Shown: piece after piece, positions 22,896 through 35,832 of the stretch
Layout of the letters: each line of letters begins with the position of its first letter
Position numbering within the stretch: position 1 is the first letter of the stretch
Assembly (NCBI GenBank): GCA_036898135.1
Contig: CM072519.1
Location: 40,553,811 to 40,617,810 of the forward strand
Direction: 5' to 3'
Length of the DNA: 64,000 nucleotides
Source: Oncomelania hupensis
Taxonomy: Eukaryota > Mollusca > Gastropoda > Littorinimorpha > Pomatiopsidae
Position numbers and translations under genes: made by a program
Notes under the pieces: model-generated
Told to the model about the DNA's origin: nothing
Databases searched by the model: none
The model's input: only the letters and a program-made list of their open reading frames with translations

Positions 22896-23559
22896 AATGA
22901 AACTCGCAGACAACAGTTGTCTCTCTGTCTACATTTTAAACAGCAACCTGTGTACCCTGGCTTGCCAGGGTACAAAACCACTAGTAATGTATATTTTCTT
23001 TTATGTGCAAAGTACCTGTAGAAGAACGACTTTGTCAAGGCACGTCAAATGAAATCAACAAAGGTTTATTATTCACGTTGGATACGTAGAGACAGCACAT
23101 TGTGTCTTAGCAAAACAATCTAATTTGTGGAGTTAGTAGGACATATTTTTTACATGCATGATTTTAATTGATCATAATTATGTATATATGAATTGATGAG
23201 GAGGGTTACATTTCTTTACTATCATTGTTTTACCCTTGGAGGATCGCATGTAGCAAGAACTATGTCCAGGATGCTTGGATTGACTCCCAGTCCCTTTCCT
23301 CAAGCGAGACTACTTACATCATTTGCTTTTGCACAGACTGTTTTGCTCAATTCAATTGGATATTCGTTTGCCGTAATTTCAAATACGAGTAATTGCACCA
23401 ATATTAGCTAGAAATGTCTTAAACTACACTTTTCAAAGGTTACATTAGATTTTTGAATCGAAGGACTTGGGAGCTTATGGACCCTAACGTTCACGTTACT
23501 ATAGCATGTTCAGTGTGTGTGGGATTCTTGTTTAGTCTCCTATACACTACCCTACCCTA
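22896..23559. other. Unassigned DNA
   Basis: No gene recognised. Confidence 0.35.
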
Positions 23560-23690
23560 CACTACTCTACAATACAGTGCAGTACACTACACTACACTTG
23601 CACTACACTACACTTGCACAACATTATACAACACAATACAAAGCAACACAATACAACACAGTACAATACATCTTTATTGCCCGATAAAAC
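23560..23690 (-). repeat. Pentanucleotide array, likely LINE 3' tail (minus)
   Basis: ACACT units (23545-23610) pass into ACAAT units (23625-23672) and then CATCTTTATTGCCCG. On the minus strand this reads CAATAAAGATG followed by TATTG/TGTTG repeats, i.e. an AATAAA signal followed by a simple tail, the form expected for the 3' end of a LINE running leftwards. Sequence to about 24250 could be its 3' region, but no RT motif is visible. Confidence 0.4.
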
Positions 23691-24326
23691 AAGTGCATGT
23701 TACTCCTGTCGCTGGATCTGCACTGTTTTGTCATTACACTTACAGGCGCCATGTATTTACATTGCATGTTGCTTGCAACAAGTGTTGCCTTCCTTCTTGT
23801 CTTCTGTCACTGGATTTACTTTAGTTTGTCATCCTACAAGCAGCATAATTATATCAAACTTCCATGCTCACACATACATTACGGCATAAACGAAGAGTCT
23901 CCTCTTTCTTGGCTTTCTTTGTTTTGTCACTTCACGTCAGTATGCATATTATTCAAGCTGCAGGCAAGGCAGCTACATGTGTACCCCCTTCTGGCTCGCA
24001 AAAAAGGTTAACCTCCCTTTCTCCGCTCTCTCCGCACTAAATCATATTCATACCTCTCGCCACGGGGCTGTCTCTGGAGACGGATCGCCGCCACTTCTTT
24101 CTCTCCGCCCCTTTTTACCAATCATATCCATATCTCCACATCCGGCGCTGCTGGTCGCGTAGCTGTGATTGTTCCCCAAAGCATCGACCTGTTTGGCAGC
24201 GTAACTGCCTCGCTTCAGGTGGTCGGCCTACGTCGTGCTAAAAGGGGGTATGTCTTGATGCTGCAGTATGCATGGGTGTTATAAGAAACCGTATTTATCA
24301 TTCGAATTTGTTTTCTCGAAACTCCT
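23691..24326. other. Unassigned DNA
   Basis: Short internal similarities (CTGTCGCTGGATCTGC and CTGTCACTGGATTTAC). No gene. Confidence 0.35.
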
Positions 24327-24999
24327 TAACTGGCTTTCTTTCCCCCGTGGGAGTCCCGGAGGTTTCTGTATAAGTAGTATCCCATCTTTCTGGAAATTTA
24401 GTGCTTTAAATTCCCACTGTCGCTGTGTTTTTCCTTTGTTCTTTCTCATTCCTATTCTGTTCTATGAATCTATATACGTTCTTTCTCATTCCTATTCTGT
24501 TCTATCAATGCACTATACTATCTTCTTTGCTAGACCAGTCACCTACATTTTTTCTTGAAAACTCTTCCGGGACAAAACTTCTCATTTGTATATGAGGTCT
24601 GTTGGATCAGCTTGGGAATATTGGATGCTTTCTGCCAAATGGTCACTGGGGCTTCCCTATGATATTATTATTTGGCAATGCAAGCATTTTATATGTATGT
24701 GTTTTATTGATATTTTATCGTGATGTTTGTATTCTATTTTGTTTTTATAAACGGGGATTCGATAAATTAGAGTATAGCCTGAGCATCCCCTGCGTGCGAT
24801 GCTTTTATTGTAAAGTGACCGACCGGCTGGTTTAGTGCTTTCAGTGTTACCACTAGGGTTCTTTCGGCAGATCTTTTATGCGTATCAGGAGTGAGTCCAC
24901 TTTATAGCCAGGTTGTGTTCTGGATTTTGTGGTCCTGATTCGGCTCTTTGCAGTCCACTGGATCCTCTAAGCAATGAATAACTAACTAACTGGCTCTCT
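24327..24999 (+). mobile_element. RepA copy A4 with 13-bp target duplication
   Basis: taactggctttct (24327-24339) and taactggctctct (24987-24999) flank a RepA of about 647 bp, one mismatch in the duplication. Near the 5' end the block GTTCTTTCTCATTCCTATTC is duplicated in tandem (about 24438-24458 and 24478-24498). Its 3' region carries the CTTTATAGCCAGGTTGTG insert of the A2-like subfamily and the tail is AACT units. Confidence 0.8.
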
Positions 25000-27030
25000 G
25001 TCAAGGCTAGGATTGAGTAAAAGATGGCTTGCCTGTCATGTCGGCGCCTTCGCAGAACTTCTCACTTCCTACCAACCCATCCGCTCGCTGAGTTATATTA
25101 GTGGTCTGCACACCCTCCTTTGGACGTTAGTCCTCTGTCTAGTCTTCTTCTATACGAGTTTATAATGAGCCTTTTCCTCAGAGGAAAATATTTAGGCTAA
25201 AGGCAACCCTGACTCGTGTAGGTTATACCTTTTGAGGATGGTCAACCGAATTAGGATTGTTGTTAAATGATAAAATGGCTTGTAATTAAAAGCGGTTTTA
25301 ATAAGGATTTAAATAATTACTTTCCTTCTATTGATTCAAGTTCATGGCATATTACTCTATATTATTCTACGTAGGACTATTAATGGTATTCTAGTATGAC
25401 TAGAGGATTAGTTTCTTTGGACTCGTTCTGTAGTCTGATGGTGACCGCCGCATAAATAAACTGAGACAGCTTTATTATTTTGCACCTATTTTAGTGCGTA
25501 TTTGTAGAAGCGGTTTCTTTCTTTCAGTCCGACATCTAAATCTATAAATGATGGGTAAAAATTGCCGACTTTTCATTTAGTTTCCTTAAAAACTAAAAAT
25601 AAAACAATTGCGGAGCAACCACCAGGTTGTCATTTTGTAAATTGAGGCAAGTTTATTATGCTTTTATAGGGAAGTTCAGTTTTGTAGGTTTTCTTAAAGT
25701 AAGTGTAAGATTTGTTTCTCTCAAATTTTGACCCTTGATAGTATAATATCTAAAAAATTAAACGTGTAAGCACCTTAAAAAGACTTTGGGGTCCTCGATA
25801 AGGTCACGACGAGAATCTAGCAAAGGGTTCCTTGATACACTCATTGCGCGTTATTCAATATCACATGCACAAAATACTCTTGCTTGCGTAGTTCTTCACG
25901 CGTCTTTATATTAATTTAATCTGTTTTGAATCCTGTACCTCTGTTCTAAGGGAGAGGTAAGCCATTGAATTACTGCTGGTAGCGGACGACATTTTAAACG
26001 GGCGGACACGAAGTTTAGTTTAAAATTGTCCAAATATTAGACACAAACATATATGAATATACTTATAAGCAAACATAGTAATCTCTTAGCGTGGATTACT
26101 CATTTTCATATACGTTTTTGGCTTTAAAATGTTTTTAAAGCAGTTTTTTTATCTTGACATTAGACGCACTTTAAAATGAGTGTAATACGTTTTCTAAGAT
26201 GCCTTAGTCCGTAAGTGGCAGACAGGCATACACTTTCAAGGGCAGCTGCATTGTCATAAGAAGTAAATCGTTAACAAAAACCTGTGACTGTCCCTTTTTC
26301 CCAGAGCTCTCGGCGCCTGAGAATTGTTAGTGTGAACTGCCCATCAGAAGACGAAAGGGCGGGACTTGTTGTAGGAATATGATTGATGGACTATACGAAT
26401 GGCGTCTTTCTTTTTTTTTTCTGGTGAGCATCCTTGTGTCCTCCCCTCCTGGGCTTGCATTAACCTGCGTGCAGGAGTCTATCCTCCTAACCTCCCTTAA
26501 CTGTGTAGCCATCCTTGCTCGTCCACTCTTTCTTCTGCCTTGTGAAGGCCTCTAAACATTGGATGGTTCTTCTGCTCGCATTCTTCCACACTGCGGCCAC
26601 GCGGCGTGGGCGCCAAGGCTCGGAAGTTATGACACACTATGAATATGAATATTATCGATCATACTCGCTAAACGCTGTCTGCTGGTCTTCCTGTTTTGCC
26701 CGCTTGCTTATGGGTGTTGGTATCACTTGAGGTCCACGCTCTTGACTGGCAGTGCAAGGTTGAAGGGCTTGCAGTATTGGCTGGTGGCCGTTTGGGTGTT
26801 GTATGGGTGAGAAATAAGGAATATTATTATATACAGCCATTGCGGTGTCGGTCCTTCACGCTTGCAACTTTCCACTGTAGGTGGTCCTCCTGTTCATTCT
26901 TCTTCGCGTATGCAAGCCGTGATTGGTTAGCCCCGCGGCTTGAGCTGAGTTTGGGCTGCCGTTGGGAATGCGAATGGTGGATGGATTTGTGTATGGATAA
27001 TACAGTCCACGGAGTTTATGTTACGGTGAT

Positions 27031-27033
<3 letters not shown>
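25000..27033. other. Unassigned DNA, ~2 kb
   Basis: AT-rich to 26300, then mixed. An inverted CCAAT-type string (CGTGATTGGTTAG, about 26919-26931) and moderately GC-rich sequence precede a CT array, but no coding region follows. No gene call. Confidence 0.35.
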
Positions 27034-27112
<79 letters not shown>

Positions 27113-27133
27113 CCTCTCTGTCTCTCTCTCTCT
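27034..27133. repeat. (CT)n microsatellite, ~100 bp
   Basis: TC units, interrupted only near the right end by TGTCCC/TGTC. Confidence 0.98.
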
Positions 27134-29340
27134 CCTGTTTGCATGTGTCATGAGGTCATCACACCATAGCTGTACTATACAGTTCTGAAGTTCTGTTGCG
27201 GCTGTTGAGTTGAATTTGCTATAAAATGCAGCACTACAAGATCAGCTTGGGAGTGGTTGAGGAAGAGGTTGAATTTCTATTCAAGATTTAGATTTATTGT
27301 CGTCATTTACAAAAAAGGGAATTTGACATATATGGCTTAATAATAAGGCTTAAGGTTGGTCTTAAGAATACACCGTTAATACACTGAACACGGTCGTCTA
27401 GGAGTTTGTGCTGGGTGGGTGATTTGGGGTATTGGTGTATTGGGCCGGCAAATACTATAACTAAGCAGAATGTCATAACTTGTCCATCTTTCTTACTTCG
27501 TAACGATCCAGAACCTCCTCCCGACCCCGATAGACTATATCCAGCTCCGGTTCGTGAAGTAGATCGTATCAACAGCTCACCATAATATCTTCAAGATAAT
27601 TATATCGACCAATTATTATCATTAGGTCGATGACTGAATACATCCATAACAGAATACTTCATGCTTGTTTGATGTTCAGTGCATGCTGCCGAAAGCAGAA
27701 CACGCTGTTCGCCAGTGATCGTCACGTTCGTATCCCCACACTGTGTCTGAGCCTGCTGAGGCATGCTAGGTGCAGTGTCAATGTAAGGCGAATTCCTCAG
27801 TAGGTTCTGCTAAGCTGCATGATACGTGTCATGATGTTCACCTCAAAGCGATGTGGACTCCATCACTGGCGACCGTCAGCATAATTATTCACATGGTGAC
27901 CAAGCCAAGAAGCGCGCACAACCCTCAAGACTGCGTTGCGTTCTTCTCGCATTTGCTGTGTCATCAGAGACGCGTGATGACTGTATGATGTCAATAAATG
28001 TCAGCCATAACCAACACATCACCGCCGACCTGTCTGAATCAATATTGAGTCAGCTGGGGGGCGAGAGAACATACACAAATCATTGGAGAAGAGACACGGC
28101 GGCAAAAAAAAAAAGAAAAAAAAAGAAAGAGAGAGAGAGAGGTGTCCGTGAAATATGGATTGCCAGAGAAATATGACGGGCAGACGTGAGTGAAGGCGAG
28201 TCGTGAGTGGCGCTATGATCATAATATTTATATTTCACTGTGAGCGTGCTGCTGGCTTTTTCAGCTAACGGCTCGGTTTCTATCTCTTCTTTTCTTTCCC
28301 TTTTCCTTTCGCGTAAAGCTTGCATACCATCATCACAAGCCACTGCTTCTCAATTGTTAGACACATCTGATCTTAATATGCCTTTGGAATGAAGACTCGT
28401 GCATCTTTAACAATTCAACTCCGAGCATGTCTAGTCTTTCCAGCACGGTCGTGTGCGCTGTACATGTAGGGACTGGTTTACAAGGCATCCCAGCTGAGCT
28501 GATTGCTGCTATGGAGACTTAACAGTCATCTGAACAAACATAATTGTCTCTTACATTGAAAGTGTGTTTGCTTTTTCATGATTCTTTCAGTTTTTGTTGA
28601 TGTTTGAATTATTTATATATTATTAATTTTTTTGGGGGGTGCGGAGGGAGGGGGCATGATCTTGCACTTAAACCCCACACCTGTTGGCTTGCAATGTGCC
28701 GTTCTTTCTTCTCTTTTCACGTCTGGTCCTGTTCCTGTTCTTGAAGATGCATCACTAGTTTGCTAAGCTGCAAAACTCGGCTGTGGCGGACGTTCCAAAG
28801 GATTTGCCAGATGCATCAGATAGCAAGGCAGAGTAAGAGCTTGCTGCGGAGACATCTGTGGTCGCACAGCTAGAAAGGGAGAAAATTCGCGGATAGCCAA
28901 GAAAGGAGAGTATTTGGTCGTAGCTAGAAAGGGGAGAGAATTCCTTCAGTGATTCCTTCCCAGATTCCTTCACACGGCTCCCTTTGCCGTAGTCCTTCCC
29001 TAAAGCTATGTGGTGATTGGCCGGTTGTCTTTGCCATATTCGTATGCTGCCTATCGTTGCGAAGTGTGCTGTCATCTCTCATCGAGTCCTCTTTTTCCAT
29101 TGGCGCTTTATCATATTCATATTCATCCATAATTCATATTTCGCCGCTCTCCGCCGCACGCGCCGTGGGGCTAGCTGGCTGAGCTGAGGACTGGTTGGCT
29201 TAGAAGGTGTTGGTGCTTCGGTATGATGCTGTATCGATGTACAAGGCCAGTTCATCGTCCCTGTCTTGGTATGCGCATCGGAGCACCTTACAGGCGTTTG
29301 GGGAGGACCTTTATGCTTTTCAAAAAATATGATGGGCAAG
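27134..29340. other. Unassigned DNA, ~2.2 kb
   Basis: No gene. 28108-28140 is a purine tract (A-run then GA). Open frames of about 100 codons at 27303-28343 and 28755-29075 have no recognisable content. Confidence 0.35.
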
Positions 29341-29399
29341 AGAAGTGTGTGGCCTAACTCTCTCCCTCCCTCTCCTTCCTTCTCTCTCTCTCTCTCCTT

Positions 29400-29471
<72 letters not shown>
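29341..29471. repeat. (CT)n microsatellite, ~130 bp
   Basis: CTCTCCCTCC-type interruptions at left, then an uninterrupted TC run of about 70 bases. Confidence 0.97.
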
Positions 29472-29472
<1 letters not shown>

Positions 29473-30526
29473 TTCCCTGTGTTGGTGGGTTGTTACATGC
29501 ATAATATAATCCAGGCTTCCTCTAACAGGATAAGTATGGAAACACTGCAACGGTCTAGAGGCACATGTCACAATTAACTTTGCTGTTGGTTGTTGAGATT
29601 GTTGATAACAAAGTCGAAACACTGTAGGTTCTTAATTCTAGTTATAGCTAGTAAAATTGTTTGAAACTGGTGCTAACAGACTGGATAACATTGCACGAAT
29701 AATGAGTACTTGAAAGAACATTCATGACTTCCTTTGCAGATGGCAAGAAGGAATTTGTATAGTAAAAGGTGTGGGACTGAAGGTAATCCTGCACAGTTTG
29801 GTGAATATGGACGAGTAGAAGACGGAAGGAACACGTGAGAGTGAGTATAGTTGTATTTTGATGAGAGTGAGTGAGCAGAACTTGGTCATTAGATGGGGGG
29901 TGGGGGGTAGATGGGTAAGCAGAGGTCTGTGAATAATGAGGTGGGGAACGAGAGGGGGATAGAGACATGATGAAGGTGATTTTTTTAGGAGGGGGGGGGG
30001 GAGGGTATTAGTTTTCCGTGACATGAGGTAGAAGTATTATTTTTCCATCTCAAACCGATACCTCAGCACTGCGATCTCGTTCATCTCTCGTGGCCACCGA
30101 GGCCCATATTCTCCATGGATGCCCCGCAGCCACAAACTTATGCTTCATCGACTCATGTTCTGATGTGAAGATGAGATTTTGCGGCCGGTGGTCTCAGACA
30201 TCCCAATCCCGAGTTTATTGGGGCTTCAGGTGTGCGTCTTTGCAGGAACTATTTATTTATTTTTTTTGGCCGCTGCGAGTGCCTGACTACTCTGCCCGAA
30301 GTCTGGGTGTCATCCTATGATCAAGCCATTTTCAGTCACATTTCTCTCCCCTTCCAGGCAACTCTGGTGATGAAAAAATATCACACTAAGAGGGTCTCGC
30401 TCCAACGGTATGGGTTTAGATTTCTTTTACATATATTTTTAAACTCTACCATTGCGAAGGTTACCCGTGTTGTTGTGACGTCTGCAAATTGTTTCTTGTC
30501 TGTAAACTGAATCGTTACTCATACCG
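29472..30526. other. Unassigned DNA
   Basis: No gene. G-runs at 29896-29908 and 29988-30004. Confidence 0.35.
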
Positions 30527-30530
30527 TTGT

Positions 30531-30585
<55 letters not shown>

Positions 30586-30586
30586 G
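30527..30586. repeat. (TTTC)n microsatellite
   Basis: About 14 TTTC units. Confidence 0.97.
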
Positions 30587-32066
30587 TTCTACCAAATATT
30601 TTTCTTCTCATTCCTTCATCCTCCTCCTTTTATTCCTTCTTCTGCTCCCTCTCTTAAAGTTCTCGTCTTTCTGTCAGTCTTTATTAGTACTTTAATTGTC
30701 ACTTTCCGCCTTATCTTTGGTTGCCTTTGGTTCCATTTGTTTTACTGATCATATACATTTATTAGCCGAGTGTACTTTTAAATATTGGTATACTTCTGCA
30801 GAAAATTTTAGTTTCTTTTTTTCTTTTCTTGTGGGAGCTCTGCCATTTCTTTACCGTAGGCATGGGGTGCAAAAGCACAGAACACTAGTACTGTGATGCA
30901 TAGACTCTGAAACAACAGAACAGAACAGAACCTGGGACTGAACCGTCGTCTACCACTCGTTTTGAAATGGGACAACTTTGGCTCGGACATTGCGCCTTGG
31001 ATCGCCCTATGCATCAAAAACCGGTTATCTCGTTTTAATGAACGTCTTATATTAGGATCGCTCCTTGTTTTGGACCCCCGCTATCATCATCATTTATTTC
31101 CTGTTTCATGTTGTTGTAATACTTTAATTTCGTTGTTTTTAGCTTTTATATGCAGATGGACACTGCACGTGGTTTATGGGAACAATAAAGAATTATGTAT
31201 TCTACTGATAGGTAGTGTTACGTCTGTTATTAAAGTTATTTGTGAATATTGTGTGTAGGAGAGTGATGAAAAGCGACCCCTTTAGTGATGACTTTATAAG
31301 CCTACTCATCATTGATGTTGTCGTGTCTGGGCTCACTGTGATTGCTGTAGATGACTGCAGGAAGGATGGAATGGGGATATTGCGTTTGAGTCTTTGTCGA
31401 TATTGGTGAATCAGCTTTTTTTGTTGTTGATCTGGTATGATCAGACTTCCGAATACTATCTTCCTGTATATTCGCATTATTTTATTTATATATTTATTTA
31501 TATTTTTATTTTTATTTTTTTGCGGGATTACTTTTGCCATCAATGAAGTATAAATTCGTGTTCCTTCTCAGGGAACGATTGGATGAAGAAGATTAGATCC
31601 GTTGGATCTCATTTTTGATATGATGATGATGGTCATTGTTGTCAGGGTGGCGACGTGGTGATCGTCCTTAACGCTCATGCAATAGGACGTTAAGCATCGT
31701 TTTCCGTCCGTCCGGCATGCCACAGAGCAACGTCACTACCAAGGTGAGAGGAGTTTGGACGGACCTGTGTGACCCGTGGGGTGCACACTGCGTAGCCAAG
31801 ACTCTCCAGCCTCTGCGCTAATCTCTGCGGATTGCAGTGTTTTTAAAAACAAAAAAAAATATTGTATCATCGCACAGTCATTAACACACCCGTCCGGCAG
31901 TCAAAAGGAAGAGGGGACTTACGTCGTTTCGTCACCCGGTGTATAATAGGTAGAACTGCTTAATAGCTGCTGAGACTGTGTGTTGGGGACCCTAATTTTA
32001 CCTATGAGTGAGAAGTAATCAACGAGTCTCAGCTACTCTTTGTGCTGGGTTCTGTCGATGCATTAG
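30587..32066. other. Unassigned DNA
   Basis: No gene. CAGAACAGAACAGAAC at 30918-30932 may be the tail of an unseen retroposon. Confidence 0.35.
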
Positions 32067-32165
32067 CACTCACCCGTTTAGGACATGAGCGTCAGGAACT
32101 TTAAAGTCCGTGAGGTAAAATGCATGCGTGCAAGACGTGGGTCTTTTCGTCATCTGAAGAAATAT
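32067..32165 (-). mobile_element. SINE-3 fragment
   Basis: CACTCACCCGTTTAGGAC, ATGAGCGTCAGGAACTTTAA and AATGCATGCGTGCAAG match the central part of the full SINE-3 copy at 62753-63172 in the same orientation. Both the tRNA-like head and the 3' domain are missing. Confidence 0.65.
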
Positions 32166-32400
32166 TTACTCTTTATATATTGAAAGAAATAAAATCAAAC
32201 TTCTCCGTACGAGCCTCAAATATCTAAATATATTATCTCGTCATAGTTTATTAAAACTTATCTTTGCTGTATACAGTCCCGTACAAGACTTACCAACACT
32301 CATTAAACCTACCTTGCACACCGCTACAATTGATAGTATGTATTACATAAATATAACCATGCTGTAAGACCCCAACCATCATCATTATCATAATCACCTC

Positions 32401-32403
32401 CAT

Positions 32404-32457
<54 letters not shown>

Positions 32458-32460
32458 TAT
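32401..32460. repeat. (ATC)n microsatellite
   Basis: About 19 ATC units. Confidence 0.97.
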
Positions 32461-33424
32461 CAACATCATCACCATCACCTTTCACAACAATTCTCGACCA
32501 CATCATCCAAGATGTCACCTGATCGTTTCCTCTGATTTGAAAGTTTGTATCGGCTGCATAATCTAAATGGAAAAACGTATTCTTATTTGTGGAACATAAA
32601 TTGATTCTCTCTTCAACAAAGTCCAATGTGGAAATTGGCTTCGAGTTTCGCCGATAAGACCATTATGAAGATAATCTTTTGATCTTGATTGAATTTTTTC
32701 TAAGAGGCTGACCATATTATGATAAATCTTGGCAAGTTGTTTGCTTAAAACGTTGGGAGAAAATTTGCTCTTCAGGCGCTCCCCCCCCTCTCTTCCCTCC
32801 CTCCTCCCCTATAGTTCGTTTATAATAATGCGATGCGGCTTTACACGTTCTAATATTATTGATTTATGTTGGGTTGGTTTGGTGTTTGTGTGTGTGTGTT
32901 GTGTTGTGCTATGTTATGTTGTGTACGTGTTGTGTATATATGTTTAAGTAGGTGAGATGATGACGATCATTGTACTTGTCTTTCTTTCATTATCATTAAT
33001 GATTTATGATAATGACTGAATATTGATGATGACGATGTTGATGTTGATCACATATATTCTGCAAACAAGCTCAAAGCAGAGGCATCTGGATTTACATTTA
33101 ATGAGTCTGATTTGCTCGTTTTGAAGACGGTCAAAAGGAAAAAGACAGAACCTAACTCTATAGAAACTGTATTGTTTTGACCAATACCACACATTCAGTA
33201 GCGTTTTGGGTGGGTTCAGATTTCTGAGATAAAAGCAATGAGCAATTATGCAGTGTAAGAGTGAGTGCGATTTCATCTTATTCCTGGAGCCAAACTCTAG
33301 CAAAGAGTATGAATTTTGTAGAGATGCCAAACAAAACGAAATTAAATGCATAACAAATGCATAACAAACATTTTTGTTACTGATAGCCTTTTGTGTTTGT
33401 TAACACGCAGATGTGTTAGCACCG
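32461..33424. other. Unassigned DNA
   Basis: GT/TGT-rich 32885-32945. A 115-codon minus frame at 33004-33351 has no recognisable domain. No gene. Confidence 0.35.
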
Positions 33425-34320
33425 ATTTGAATCCCCCCGTAAGGGTGCCGGGGGGCTTCTGTATAAATCGTTAACCCACTTTCTGGAAATTTAGTGCTTT
33501 ACATTTTCACTATCGCTGTCTTTCTCATTTGTTCTTTCTCATTCCTACTCTGTTCTATCAGTCTACTATACTATCTTCTTCTTCGCTATACCAGTCACCT
33601 ACCTTTTCTCTTGAAAACTCATTTAGCACTATAGGCATTTTATATGTATGTTTTTTGTTGATGATTTATAATGATGTTTGTATTCTATTTTGTTTTTGTA
33701 ATCGGGGAGTTCGCGTAGTTGAGGTCAACCCTCAGCCGTCCCTCGCGTGGGATGTCTTTATTGTAAAGTGACTGGCCGGTGGAGGGCATTCAATTTTCCC
33801 ACTGGGGTTGTTTCAACAGATCTTTTATGCGGATCGGGGGTTGTCCGGTCCTGATTTGGCTCGGAAGAGTCCGCTGGACCTAAAGCAACAATAAATCAAT
33901 CAATCAATCAATCTTGAAAACTCTTCCGGGACAAAACTCCTCATTTGTGTGAGGTCTGTTGTATCAACTTGGGAATATTGGACGCTTTCTGCCAAATGGT
34001 CACTAGGGCTTCCTATGATATTGTTATTCGGCAATGTTATATGTACGTGTTTTGTTGATATTTTATAAGGATGTTTGTATTCTATTTTGTTTTTGCAAAG
34101 GGGGATTCGATAAATTAGAGTATAGCCTCAGCGTCCCCTGCGTGCGATGCCTTTATTGTAAAGTGACCGGTTGGTTTAGTGCTTTCAGTGTTACCACTAG
34201 GATTGTTTCGGCAGATCTTGTATGTCCTCTTTGGTCTTGATTTTGTGGTCCTGATTCGTCTCTTTACAGTCTGCTGGACCCTGTAAGCAATGAATAACTA
34301 ACTAACTAACCAATTTGAAT
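33425..34320 (+). mobile_element. RepA copy A5, split by a nested RepA
   Basis: atttgaat flanks the element at 33425-33432 and 34313-34320. It opens with CCCCCCGTAAGGGTGCCGG and ends with a GTCTGCTGGAC stem and AACTAACTAACTAAC tail. At 33609-33620 the sequence TCTTGAAAACTC is broken and repeated at 33912-33923, with another RepA between. The outer element therefore totals about 590 bp once the nested copy is excluded, matching A3. Confidence 0.8.
33609..33923 (+). mobile_element. RepA copy A6, nested in A5, 12-bp target duplication
   Basis: tcttgaaaactc at 33609-33620 and 33912-33923 brackets a 291-bp 5'-truncated RepA (33621-33911). It carries the GTTCGCGTAGTTGAGG subfamily sequence seen in A1 and ends with CAACAATAAATCAATCAATC. 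The A5 and A6 subfamilies differ at several diagnostic blocks, giving a relative age order: A5 inserted first. Confidence 0.85.
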
Positions 34321-34955
34321 GTCCAGCTTAGCATTTTAAAAGTTCCCTTTTTTAAAATTTATGTAAATGAACTCTATAAGGAATTGATTTTCTGATAGTG
34401 ATATTATTTTACTCTGCATGACTAATAGTAACAAAAAAAGTCAAAACACAGGTAACTATAGTATGATTATTTTCCAACACAATTTTTTCTGTGTGCAGGC
34501 GTTTTGGGGTTGATGGCAAGGAAGACGAAGCCAATGGTGATTGATGATAGTGGTGGTGGTGGTAGGAGTGTACATTAAATGTTAGTAGGCCTATGTATTG
34601 ATCTTTGTTTGGACATTTGGGAAGGGAAGTAAATATGTAGGCCTACTGTGCAGATGACTCTTAAACAATTCACGGTGGGTAGTGACGGTACTATTGCAAC
34701 TGCATGGTGGTGGTGGCTCCTCTGCTGCTGCTGCTGCTACTGCTGGTGCAGGTGAGGATGATGGATGGATGGGATTGGGAGGATGGTGGTGAAGGGGAGC
34801 CGGAGTATGGGTGGATGGATGATGATGAGGAGGAGAAGGACGACTGCCGTTCGTGAACATGTATCCGCGGTTGTAAATGTCTGCATGCTGGTTCTTGTCA
34901 TGTAATATGTATGTATGTAATATATGTATGTATATATGCATTATATGTATGTATG
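34321..34955. other. Unassigned DNA
   Basis: GGT-, GAT- and GCT-trinucleotide-rich stretches at 34545-34565 and 34690-34835. ATGT units at 34905-34955. No gene. Confidence 0.35.
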
Positions 34956-35446
34956 CAGTGATGTCGTTTTCGTCGGCAAATCGGCCATTCACCGATAATA
35001 TTCCAAAATGTCCGAAAGAGTCACGTTCTGATCGGCCCGCTGTCCTAAGGCTTTACGCCTCCATCGGCCACCCTTTTCCGTTTTTTGTTTGCTTGTCTCA
35101 TGTTTGTTTCGTTGTTATTGCTTCTGGCCAGATTAATTTCCTGTCGGATAAATAAAGGTGTTATGAGTTATTGTCGAACATCGCATATCGGAAGCGCTAA
35201 GCAGACGACACATGCATCAGCAGGGAGAGTTAGAATAACTCCACTTGTTGCGAACGGCGTGTTTCCGGCAATAAAACCTTTCGTTTTCGAAATGCCGCCG
35301 AAAAAGAAACCGAAACTTATCAGTGGCCTCTCGTTAGGTGTTGGAAAGAAGTCAAAATGATGGCCGAAAGATTTTCAAAATGTCCTAAAGGTTTATGACT
35401 GAATCGGTCAAATGGCCTATGCTGAAAATTTCTAGCAACATCACTG
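34956..35446. mobile_element. Non-autonomous hAT-type DNA transposon, 491 bp
   Basis: Ends are CAGTGATGT at left and, inverted, CAGTGATGT at right (ACATCACTG), the terminal form of hAT elements. Inside each end the inverted similarity continues: TTTTC, then GGCCATTCACCGAT at left against GGCCATTTGACCGAT (inverted) at right, so the imperfect terminal repeat is about 50 bp. The 8-bp flanks (tatgtatg and tgtatgtg) fall in an ATGT-rich stretch, so a target duplication cannot be judged. Too short to encode a transposase; one short frame inside may be its N-terminus. Confidence 0.7.
35292..35360 (+). CDS. Short frame inside hAT element, possible transposase N-terminus
   Basis: An ATG in good context (GAAATGCC) opens a 22-codon frame, MPPKKKPKLISGLSLGVGKK plus two residues, then TGA. 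A basic N-terminus of this kind, followed by a short helix, is what some hAT transposases start with, which would make this the retained first codons of the parental gene. It could equally be chance. It is too short to be functional alone. Confidence 0.25.
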   Translation: MPPKKKPKLISGLSLGVGKKSK

Positions 35447-35832
35447 TGTATGTGTGTATGTGTGTGTACAAGTTTCCATGGGACGGGGAGAGGACGCGAA
35501 CAGGGGAAATGCAAGTGGTCAGTCAGTGACCGCTGTCGGGTCGGGTGGGGGGAGGCTGGACACACAAAGTCCGTGTTTGTCCAGCCTCTCGGAGGACAAG
35601 ACAGTCGTGTTTGGTCAAGTGGCCTGGGTTCCATCACTTCTCCATCACCACACTGACCGCTGGGTTCTGTTTCTTTCTTCATCTTACTCTATATTGTAGG
35701 ATGTAATCACAAAAGCTGCCGAATTCTTCCTCTTCAGTGAATCTTCCTCTTCTTCTTATTTCGCCTCCTTCTCTTCCTCCTCCTCCTCCTCATTCTTCTT
35801 CTTCTTCAATGAATCTTCCTCCTCCTCCTCAT
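35447..35832. other. Unassigned DNA
   Basis: No gene. Right part is increasingly pyrimidine-rich. Confidence 0.35.

Noticed and set aside
22656..23021. 121-codon frame with YQGG repeats as a glycine-rich protein
   Set aside because: It tracks a G-rich minisatellite, with no evidence of selection or a conserved terminus.
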